Part shown: positions 57,146-64,000 of the stretch, one piece after another
How positions within the stretch are numbered: position 1 is the first letter of the stretch
How the letters are laid out: each line of letters starts with the position of its first letter
Source: Anaerolineae bacterium
GTDB lineage: Bacteria; Chloroflexota; Anaerolineae; DRVO01
DNA length: 64,000 nucleotides
Assembly: GCA_013178015.1 (NCBI GenBank)
Contig: JABLXR010000011.1
Span: 1-64,000, forward strand
Direction: 5' to 3'
Notes under the pieces: model-generated
Database searches by the model: none
Told to the model about the DNA's origin: nothing
Seen by the model: the letters and a program-made list of their open reading frames with translations, nothing else
Made by a program: the position numbers and the translations under genes

Positions 57146-60100
57146 TCATGCCCCACGCACTGGCTCCTTGGGCGGCACGGGCAACAAGACGCGGACCACA
57201 GTGCCCTCGCCCGGTCGGCTCTCCACCTCGATGCGCCCCCGATGCGCCTCCACGATGGTCTTGCTGATGTATAGCCCCAGGCCCGTTCCCCCGATGCTCT
57301 CGTTGATGGCGTTGCGACCGCGATGAAAACGTTCGAACAGGTGAGGCAGATCCTCGGGGGCGATGCCGATGCCGGTGTCGCGCACCAGAACCTCCAGCCA
57401 CTCACCCTCATGGGAGGCAGACAAGGTCACCGACCCACCTTGAGGGGTGTACTTGATGGCGTTGCTGAGCAGATTGCCGAGAACTTGCTCCAGTCGCCGG
57501 GGGTCGCCCAGCATGGCAGGTAGCTCGGCAGGCAAGTCCGCATCCAGGTGCACGCCCTGTTGGTCGGCCCTGGGCCGCAGCCGCTCCATCGCTCCCTGGG
57601 CTAGTCTGACCAAGTCCACTCGGGCGTGCTCCAGGTCCAGCTTGTCCGCCTCCATCCGGGAGACGTCCAGAATGTCGTCGATGAGCCAACGGAGCCGCTC
57701 ACCGCTGTCGTAGACCGTCTGCAAGAACTCCTGCTGCACCGGACTGAGGGCGCCCGCGCCCCCGGACAGGAGCAGCTCGGTGTATCCCATGACCGAGGCC
57801 AGGGGGGTGCGCAGTTCGTGGGAGGTGTTGGCGATGAAGTCCACCTTCAGCTTCTCCAGCCGTCGGCGCTCCCACTCCACCAGCTTCTGCGTCGTAATGT
57901 CCCGAGCAGCGATCACCGTGAGGAGCAGCCGTCCTTCCTGGTCCCGGACGGGCTGCAAGGAACAGTCCAGCACCGTCACCGTTCCACTATCCCGTGCCCG
58001 CAGCTCGACTTCTAGGCCGGAGAAAGCCTCCCCTTTGAGGGCATCGGTCAACGGCCATTCCTGCAGCGGAAGCGGCTCGCCGGAGGGGTAGTGGAGGCTG
58101 AAGGACCGATCCAGAAGCTCGACCAAAGTCCTCTCCTTCAGGCTATCTTCGTCCCAGCCGGTCAACCTCTCGGCGGCGGCGTTCATCAGCACTACAAAGC
58201 CTTCCGGGTCGGCCGCAACCACCGCATCGCCAATGGATCGCAAGGTGACCGCCAACTGCTCCCGCTCCAACTCCAAATCCTGGGCCAACGCCAGGAGTTC
58301 AGTCCGCCGGGCCTCCAGCTGGTCGTTGACCCGGCGCAGCTCGGTGATGTCAGTAGAGGTTGCCACGGCCCCCAGGAGCCGGCCGTCCGCAGTGAGGATC
58401 GGGGCCGCGCTGTTGGAGACCCAGACGGTACTGCCATCCGGTTGCTCGATTCCCATGACCAAGGATCTGACCGTCTCTTCCCGGAGAGCCCGAGCAGCAG
58501 GAAGGGCCTCCGGGGTCAAGGTGCGCCCCTCCGACGTCCTGAGCCTGAGCGCGGGGCCCCTCTCCGCTATGGTCTGCCTCGCTTCCACCTCGGAGTATCC
58601 GCTGAGTCGGCGGGCGGCGGCGTTCATGCGCACGATCCTGCCTTCAGGGTCATAGACCCACACGCCATCGGCGATAGACTCCAGGATGGCCTCCGTCTCG
58701 CGGGTGCGGGCTTCTGCCTCAGCACGCGCCTCGATGTGGCGCAAGCCCAGCGAAGCCACGGCTGCCAGCTGTGACAAGGCGGCCTCATCCTCTTCGGTGA
58801 ACTCGCCATTCAGGCTATCCGAGACCAGGATCACGCCGTTGGGCCGACCGGAGGCGTCCACAGTCCGCGCCCCCAACAGCCCGCGCAGGGGCGGATGCCC
58901 CTCGGGCAGCCCCCACCAGTCTGGATGTGACCGCAGCTCCTGATCGGTTAGCCGGAGTGACGGCACCTCGGTCAGCAACCGCCGGTAGACCCCACCCCTC
59001 TCCATGCAGAAGACATTGCTGGTGGAGCAGAGAGTGAACTCCCCAGTCTGAGATGAAACGCCAACCCCGAAGGTACCATCCCGGTAGCCGTGACCGGCTG
59101 CCCCCACCCCGGCGCCGGTAAGCTCACAGGCCCCGTAAGTCACCTGATGCAGCAGCCCCTCGAACGTGGTCTCCGCCAGGACCCGCCGGGAGATCCTCAC
59201 CAGGGCCTGCAGGCGGCCGAAGTGCCGCTCTCGGGCCTGCTCGATCGCCTTGCGATCGCTAACGTCCCGCCCATACAGGTTGACATACCCAGCCCGGGTG
59301 AAGGGCACCAGTTCCAGCTCGAAGTGACGGCCCTCGACGTGCATCTCCAGCATGCGGTTCTGTCCCGACCCCAGAGAGGCGCTGAGCTGTTCCCGCCACT
59401 CCTCCGGGAGTACCTCACCCTGCGCCCGTCCCCAGGCCGAGAGTATCGGCCGGCTGGCCGGGTTCGCGTAGAGTATGGTTCCATCGGAGCCCACTCGCAG
59501 AACCGGCTGTGGGTTCTCTCGGGGGAAACGGGCCAGGCTTTCGATCTCGCGCTCTGCCTGCATCCTATCGCTGATGTCGCGGATGGTGAGGATGGCCAGG
59601 TAAGGGACCCCGGCGGAATCGCGCACGTGGGTGCCCGCATAGGAGTAAGCCTTCTCCCTGCCAGTCACGCGGTCCTTTAGCAGGACTTTGCAGCGGGGGA
59701 AAGTCTCCCCACGGATGGCTCGAGACAGGGGCCATTCCTCCAGAGGCATGGGTCGCCCGTCAGCGTAGAAGAGGTCGAACTGGTCCACATATCGGCTCAA
59801 GTGCTTCCGGGCCTCGTCCACGCTGCCGAACCCATGCAGGCGCAGCGCGGCGGGGTTCATCTCCAGGATGTTTCCCTCCAGGTCCGCCACCACCAGGCCA
59901 TCGGTGATGCTGGCGAAGATGGCTTCCCTGTGAGCCTCCAACTCGAGGTAGGTAGCGCAATACCCATCGACGCCTGCCTCATCGCGCAAGGCGTGCAGAA
60001 GCACCTCCACCCGCACTCGAGATCCATCGCGCCGGGTCACTTCCTTCCGGTAACACTGAGGCTGGCCGGCACTGATGAATGCGGCCATAGCCCGGGCCTC

Positions 60101-60313
60101 GGCATCCCGATACTCCCCCGGCGTGAGCGCTTCCGCCAGGCGGTCCCCGCTAATCTCACCTGGCTCGTAGCCCAGGAGCCTCATCAGGGCCGCATTCGCC
60201 CGAACAGCCCCGCCGCCAACTCGGCCGGCAGCACTGGGTTGGGACGACCGCTCAATCGCCTCAGGCAGCCCTGAGTCGGTGGGGGTTCTACCGCCTAACG
60301 TTGGGTGCTTCAC
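57146..60313 (-). CDS. Soluble multi-PAS/GAF sensor histidine kinase
   Basis: The GTG at 60313 (GAGGAG upstream) gives 1055 residues. In order there are about five PAS modules (near 35-115, 128-250, 255-350, 565-680 and 700-830), a GAF-like domain (about 365-555), a HisKA domain with FIANTSHELRTPLASVMGYTEL (phospho-His), and HATPase_c with NLLSNAIKYTPQGG (N box), DTGIGI (G1) and GGTGLGLYISKTIVEAH (G2). There is no membrane helix, so it senses a cytoplasmic signal such as redox or a ligand. No response regulator is adjacent. Confidence 0.92.
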   Translation of the reverse strand: MKHPTLGGRTPTDSGLPEAIERSSQPSAAGRVGGGAVRANAALMRLLGYEPGEISGDRLAEALTPGEYRDAEARAMAAFISAGQPQCYRKEVTRRDGSRVRVEVLLHALRDEAGVDGYCATYLELEAHREAIFASITDGLVVADLEGNILEMNPAALRLHGFGSVDEARKHLSRYVDQFDLFYADGRPMPLEEWPLSRAIRGETFPRCKVLLKDRVTGREKAYSYAGTHVRDSAGVPYLAILTIRDISDRMQAEREIESLARFPRENPQPVLRVGSDGTILYANPASRPILSAWGRAQGEVLPEEWREQLSASLGSGQNRMLEMHVEGRHFELELVPFTRAGYVNLYGRDVSDRKAIEQARERHFGRLQALVRISRRVLAETTFEGLLHQVTYGACELTGAGVGAAGHGYRDGTFGVGVSSQTGEFTLCSTSNVFCMERGGVYRRLLTEVPSLRLTDQELRSHPDWWGLPEGHPPLRGLLGARTVDASGRPNGVILVSDSLNGEFTEEDEAALSQLAAVASLGLRHIEARAEAEARTRETEAILESIADGVWVYDPEGRIVRMNAAARRLSGYSEVEARQTIAERGPALRLRTSEGRTLTPEALPAARALREETVRSLVMGIEQPDGSTVWVSNSAAPILTADGRLLGAVATSTDITELRRVNDQLEARRTELLALAQDLELEREQLAVTLRSIGDAVVAADPEGFVVLMNAAAERLTGWDEDSLKERTLVELLDRSFSLHYPSGEPLPLQEWPLTDALKGEAFSGLEVELRARDSGTVTVLDCSLQPVRDQEGRLLLTVIAARDITTQKLVEWERRRLEKLKVDFIANTSHELRTPLASVMGYTELLLSGGAGALSPVQQEFLQTVYDSGERLRWLIDDILDVSRMEADKLDLEHARVDLVRLAQGAMERLRPRADQQGVHLDADLPAELPAMLGDPRRLEQVLGNLLSNAIKYTPQGGSVTLSASHEGEWLEVLVRDTGIGIAPEDLPHLFERFHRGRNAINESIGGTGLGLYISKTIVEAHRGRIEVESRPGEGTVVRVLLPVPPKEPVRGA

Positions 60314-60453
60314 TGAACTGGCTCCTCACACCAAGCCGGATCGCCTCGACCCCGCTCCGCCTCTGTGCGCGATCAGACCCACAGCATAGCAGCATGTGGA
60401 TTGTCAGTATAGCTGTCAGCGTCTGAATACGCCCTTCTGCTGGGAACTCGCCC

Positions 60454-61491
60454 TCAGCAAGCGGAAGCGATCGCCACCCCTGCCTGAGCCAGGAAGCTCT
60501 CCACCACGGCGGCGGCGTTCGCAGTGGGAGTCTCTGGCTGGAGAGCTTTGGCCGGGCCAAGGATGTAGCCCCCGCCGCGTCCCATCTCATGACACAGGCG
60601 ATTCACTTCCGCCCGAATCGAGGCGGGGGTGCCGAAAGGAATGGTAGACTGGGAGCCCAGGCCGCCCCAGAAAGCGATACGGTCGCCATACTGCCGCTTG
60701 AGCTCATAGGGGTCCATGGCCTCGGGCTGGACGCTCTCCAGACAGTCGAGCCCGATCTCGATCAGGTCGGGCAGTACCTCGGCCACGTTGCCGCAGCAGT
60801 GGCTCAGGGCATACTTGCCAGCATCGTGAACCCGGCGGTACAGCCGGGCCAGGCGCGGCTTGATGAACCGGCGCCAACGCTCGGCGCCCAGCAGCACGCC
60901 CCGTTGGTAGCCCCAGTCGTCGCTGAAGCGGATACCGTCTATAGGCAGCTCCAGCACCCGGTCGAGCAAGTCCAGCTGGTGCCGAGCGACGCGCTCCACC
61001 AACTCGTCGTAGAAGTCCGGATCCGCGGCGGCGTCCATGAGGGCGTCGTTGAACCCCCGCAGGGTCCAGGTGCGCTCGAAGAGGCCGAAGCCGATTCCGG
61101 CGTAGACGAAGTAACGTTCCCGGAGGCTCTCGGCCGCCCGGCGAGACGCCTCGAGGTGGCCCGGAGGGAAGACCTGATCCATGGTGGGAAAGTGATAGCC
61201 TTCAAGGCTGGGCTCTCGCAGGGCCGGCTCCTCCAGGTGCACCGGACGACGGTCCGTCCTCCACAGGGTACCGTGCAAGTCGCGGACCAGGGGACCGCTC
61301 GCGGGGTCCGGCGTGCCCAGGTCAGCGCCCGGCACGGCACGCAGGTGGTTGTCCACCCACTGACGCCAACGGGCACTTCCGTAGTGGGTGTCGAGGCGCT
61401 CGGCGACGTCGCCCTCGAAGTCCAGGGTGTAGGGAACGTAGGGCGTCTCTTCATGCTGCAGTTGGGCGATGACCATCTCACGTGGGGTCAT
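60454..61491 (-). CDS. UroD-family protein, corrinoid methyltransferase-like
   Basis: This 345-residue (beta/alpha)8 protein resembles the MtaA/CmuA branch of the uroporphyrinogen decarboxylase superfamily more than HemE. YALSHCCGNVAEVLPDLIE has the His-x-Cys pair that binds zinc in methylcobamide:CoM methyltransferases, and FWGGLGSQSTIPFGTP is the usual C-terminal loop. It probably moves methyl groups between a corrinoid protein and an acceptor, although no corrinoid protein is nearby. GGAGGAG precedes the ATG. Confidence 0.82.
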   Translation of the reverse strand: MTPREMVIAQLQHEETPYVPYTLDFEGDVAERLDTHYGSARWRQWVDNHLRAVPGADLGTPDPASGPLVRDLHGTLWRTDRRPVHLEEPALREPSLEGYHFPTMDQVFPPGHLEASRRAAESLRERYFVYAGIGFGLFERTWTLRGFNDALMDAAADPDFYDELVERVARHQLDLLDRVLELPIDGIRFSDDWGYQRGVLLGAERWRRFIKPRLARLYRRVHDAGKYALSHCCGNVAEVLPDLIEIGLDCLESVQPEAMDPYELKRQYGDRIAFWGGLGSQSTIPFGTPASIRAEVNRLCHEMGRGGGYILGPAKALQPETPTANAAAVVESFLAQAGVAIASAC

Positions 61492-61614
61492 AGACGATGC
61501 TCTCCTCCAGTCTGAGCTTGTGTAAGCCTCCGCCTGTCACTCAGCCGGCGGCCGTCGGGCACCTGGAGACGCCTCGCAGAGGCAGAATCCATGCCTGCAC
61601 CAAGAAAGCACCCT

Positions 61615-62820
61615 CTACGAAGCCTCATCCATCACGTCCTGCATAACGATCCTCTCCGCCAAGTCCATGCTCCACTCCTCCTGCACCGGTCCCAGGATAT
61701 TGTTGTACCTGTCTATGGCGACCCGATCCACATCCCGGCCCTCGGCCACCGCTTTGATGAGTTCGGCCATGTAGAGGAAGTTGCGCACCGGGATGTCGGG
61801 TGGGACGCCGTGATCCACCATGGGGATGTAGCCGCCCAGCTCCAGCAGTTCCGGCACCTTGCTCATGACCTCCTCCTTCACCCGAGCGAAGTCGAACCGC
61901 AACTCGCGCTTGTCGATGCCGCCGAAGTGGACGATGTTCTTGCCGAAGCGCTTGCGGTACTCGAGGGGATCATTGCCGGCAGCAATCTCGGTGGGCCAGG
62001 AGCCGTCGAAGCCCACCTCGATCCAGATGGGGATGAGCTCGCTCACGTGCCCATCGCTGTCCACCACGATGTTCTTCACTCCCACCCGGCGGAAGGCGTC
62101 GTTGATGCGGCGGTAGTGGGGAGCCATGAAACGGTGGACCATGGCAGGCGAGATCATGGAGGCAGTCTTGTAGGCCATGTCCTCGCTGATGATGACGAAG
62201 TCAATCTCCAGCTCGGCGACGCCCGGCTGCTGGAAGGTGGCGATGGTGAAGTCGGCCACGAACTCGAACATCTCCTCCACGAAGGCCGGGTCATCCAGGA
62301 ACATGGTGCACAGGCCCTCGAACCCCACCCAGTCGCGCACCCGCCAGAACGGTCCGTAGACGGTGGCGCGCAGCACGTGACTGCGCGGTGGCCGGTTGGC
62401 GGCCACGAAGCCCGGCCAGTCGTCGCCGAAGCGCCCCGGAGCTTCAGGCAGGTAGCGCTTCGTCATCTCCCTGAAGTCGGCCCGGGTCTTCACCGGGAAG
62501 TCGAGCCAGGTGCGGGTGACGAAGCCGGGGGTGAGCGGGTTCTTTTGATCCAGCCGGGTGGTTCCCAGCTCGTCTATCCAGACGCGCTTGTCGCCCCGCA
62601 CCTCGAGGGTGACCTCGTCGAACCGAGGCAGTGGAAGCATATCTATGGGCACGCCTCGCCAGTCATCGTACTCCATGGCCCGGTGCAGGTCGGCATCTCG
62701 CTTCAGCCCCTGGTAGTACCAGGCGGCCATGGTGGCCTGACGGGGACCGCCAAAGGCATAGGGGACGCGGTCGGGGCAGCCGAAGCGCATGGTCTCCAGG
62801 AAGCGCTCTCTATCGGTCAA
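61615..62820 (-). CDS. Second UroD-family protein, with altered zinc-ligand motif
   Basis: The 401-residue product starts at TTG 62820 (GAGGAGG 8 nt upstream). It opens LTDRERFLETMRFGCPDRVPYAFGG, typical of UroD-like proteins, and has VIISEDMAYKTASMISP and KNIVVDSDGHVSELIPIWIE, then IVHFGGIDKRELR. Where the neighbour has His-x-Cys, this one has Asp-Ser-Asp, so the zinc-thiol chemistry of MtaA-type enzymes is unlikely and the role is open. It lies 123 nt upstream of the first UroD gene in the same direction. Confidence 0.82.
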   Translation of the reverse strand: MTDRERFLETMRFGCPDRVPYAFGGPRQATMAAWYYQGLKRDADLHRAMEYDDWRGVPIDMLPLPRFDEVTLEVRGDKRVWIDELGTTRLDQKNPLTPGFVTRTWLDFPVKTRADFREMTKRYLPEAPGRFGDDWPGFVAANRPPRSHVLRATVYGPFWRVRDWVGFEGLCTMFLDDPAFVEEMFEFVADFTIATFQQPGVAELEIDFVIISEDMAYKTASMISPAMVHRFMAPHYRRINDAFRRVGVKNIVVDSDGHVSELIPIWIEVGFDGSWPTEIAAGNDPLEYRKRFGKNIVHFGGIDKRELRFDFARVKEEVMSKVPELLELGGYIPMVDHGVPPDIPVRNFLYMAELIKAVAEGRDVDRVAIDRYNNILGPVQEEWSMDLAERIVMQDVMDEAS

Positions 62821-62899
62821 GCCAGAATCCTCCTCGGTGCGGATGGCGCCATGATAGCCCTGCCCAGGCCGCTCTCCAAACCGACCCCTGCGCCAGCTC

Positions 62900-62915
62900 T
62901 GGCACGATTCTTGCA
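62900..62915 (+). promoter_or_regulatory. Sigma-54-type promoter sequence
   Basis: TGGCACGATTCTTGCA fits the sigma-54 consensus TGGCACG-N4-TTGCA at every fixed base, with 10 bp between the GG and GC dinucleotides. It points toward the small zinc-ribbon gene at 63164, 249 nt downstream. No rpoN or enhancer-binding protein gene is seen in the window, so activity depends on the genome. Confidence 0.5.
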
Positions 62916-63163
62916 CCGTACGTGCTAGCTCTATCCGCTTTCACATTCCAGCTTGGGCTCGACGTCATGCAGTGGCCTCAAGGGAGCGCGCTATCTCGCC
63001 CGTGTGTCCGTGCTCGGTGACGGAGCTGGCGTTCCCGAAGACGCGATTGGGATCGGAAAGGCTGGCGGAGCGATGACAGCGCCACAAGCGGCCATCAGAC
63101 GTCTCCGGTCGTGCGCTTGAGTGTTTGCGTCACCCCTAGGGGGCGATTGTCAGGGGGAACGGG

Positions 63164-63490
63164 ATGACCTTCACAGCGGCACAAGTGGGCGAGTTCCTTG
63201 GGGCCTCATCGTCTGTGGTGCTTCGCTGCGTCGACGCTTGCCGGGCTCAGCTGAGCCCGCTGGCGGGCGCCGATGGGGCCCGGTTCACAGCAGAGGACGT
63301 GGACGTGATCGCCCGGCACCTGGCCCAGGAGCAGTCCGGGTTCCTGGTGATGCTGGTCTGTGCCTGGTGCGGGCGAGAGCTGGGCTTAAGGAAAGGCTAC
63401 GCTCGCGCCGGCGTCAGCCACGGCGTCTGCCCCGACTGCGCCCGGCAACTCATGCGGGACTACGAGCAGGCACGCGCCCTGGCCGGCTAA
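63164..63490 (+). CDS. Small HTH-like protein with C-terminal zinc ribbon
   Basis: The 108-residue product has an N-terminal part FTAAQVGEFLGASSSVVLRC resembling a MerR/excisionase-like helix-turn-helix and a C-terminal zinc ribbon CAWCGRELG followed by GVCPDCARQL. This CAWCG and HG-CPDC pattern occurs in short Chloroflexota and delta-proteobacterial proteins next to regulators (recollection). The ATG has an AGGGGGAACGGG tract just upstream. Function unknown. Confidence 0.7.
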   Translation: MTFTAAQVGEFLGASSSVVLRCVDACRAQLSPLAGADGARFTAEDVDVIARHLAQEQSGFLVMLVCAWCGRELGLRKGYARAGVSHGVCPDCARQLMRDYEQARALAG

Positions 63491-63635
63491 CGCGCGACCC
63501 GGGGGAAGCACCTGCGGGTACCCGCCGGCCAGGTTGCCTGAGAGTACGGTTGCGGCACCGAGCAGTGCCTCCGCCGCTCCAGCACCCAATATCACCAGAG
63601 AGGGGCGGCGCCGCGCTGCCGGGGCTTGCCCCAAC

Positions 63636-64000
63636 CTAGTCCTGCCCACTCCCCAGAGCCCCTGCCGAGTACAGGATAATGTCCACCGCCTGATCCACCG
63701 ATAGCCAGCTGGTATTCAGGGTGAGGTGATACAGGCAGGGCTTCTGCCAGTCCTCCGCGTAGTAGCGGCGGATGTAGTGAGCCCGCTCCTCGTCTAGCGC
63801 GTGCACTCGGTCGGCAGCCTCCGATTCGCTCAGCCCCTCCGCCTGTGCCGTACGTCGTATGCGGTCCGCTACCGTAGCGCAGATGTGCACGTGCAGGACG
63901 CCCGGGCGCCCCGCCAGAGCGCACTGAGCCCCCCGGCCCACGATCACCGAATCCGGGTAGTGCTCCAGAACTCGCTCCAGCACCTGACTCATCAGATCTA
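63636..64000 (-). CDS. Cytidylate kinase-like protein (5' end outside window)
   Basis: The readable part SVIVGRGAQCALAGRPGVLHVHICATVADRIRR and the tail LTLNTSWLSVDQAVDII match the C-terminal half of the cytidylate-kinase-like family (PF13189). An ATG at 63992 exists, but the frame is open to the window edge and the family's P-loop is missing, so the true start is probably beyond 64000. Phosphorylation of CMP or a related nucleotide is inferred from the family only. Confidence 0.8.
   Translation of the reverse strand, partial: DLMSQVLERVLEHYPDSVIVGRGAQCALAGRPGVLHVHICATVADRIRRTAQAEGLSESEAADRVHALDEERAHYIRRYYAEDWQKPCLYHLTLNTSWLSVDQAVDIILYSAGALGSGQD

Overview
The window looks like chromosomal DNA of a GC-rich, probably monoderm bacterium of the phylum Chloroflexota (Anaerolineae-like). 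The points behind this assignment are: frequent GTG and TTG starts with strong GGAGG ribosome sites; secreted proteins with long Pro/Thr/Ala linkers; a GT39-DUF2298 membrane protein; SpoVS, CarD and a DUF355 kinase; several UroD-like proteins; and a Tad pilus locus with no secretin gene in view. No phage, complete insertion sequence, CRISPR array, rRNA or tRNA gene was recognised. The assignment rests on recognised families, not on a phylogenetic marker.

Layout. 1-10.0 kb: a membrane glycosyltransferase running off the left edge; four 165-bp tandem repeats in front of pyrG; a UbiA prenyltransferase; a three-gene sugar/polyol operon (aldolase, PfkB kinase, zinc dehydrogenase); and a secreted glycosidase-like lipoprotein. 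10.3-11.9 kb: a carD-infA-cold-shock operon. 11.9-26.3 kb: a minus-strand Tad/Flp pilus operon (flp, tadE, tadE, tadG-vWA, a 1336-residue kelch/DUF11 surface protein, cpaB, tadZ, tadA, tadB, tadC, comF) with a LuxR-type response regulator upstream. 26.6 kb: a toxin-antitoxin scar.

26.9-31.0 kb: RNase D, a DEAD/H helicase of the MrfA type carrying an HNH nuclease motif, and a LysM lipoprotein, with overlapping genes. 31.1-41.4 kb: a zinc-ribbon coiled-coil protein, a TPR lytic transglycosylase, a MerR regulator with an unusually perfect promoter and operator, a vWA protein, a phosphoglycerate-mutase-like metalloenzyme, an adenosine-specific kinase, holB-ricT, and spoVS-PHP. 41.4-50.9 kb: uvrB, a radical SAM protein, an M20 peptidase, ppdK, mgtC and a cyclopropane fatty acid synthase. 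51-55.8 kb: a minus-strand plant-polysaccharide locus (GH51 arabinofuranosidase, PHP phosphoesterase, FAD oxidoreductase). 56-64 kb: two small envelope proteins, a multi-PAS histidine kinase, two UroD-type methyltransferase-like proteins, a small zinc-ribbon protein behind a sigma-54-like promoter, and a truncated cytidylate-kinase-like gene at the right edge.

Most of the window is ordinary housekeeping and accessory metabolism. The least explained items are the 165-bp repeats with conserved hairpins whose loops are complementary, the HNH-bearing helicase coupled to RNase D, the comF gene inside the Tad operon together with the giant surface protein, the perfect -35/-10 MerR promoter whose predicted transcript starts at the AUG, and a dispersed AT-rich repeat that forms a perfect 27-bp inverted repeat between uvrB and the next gene.
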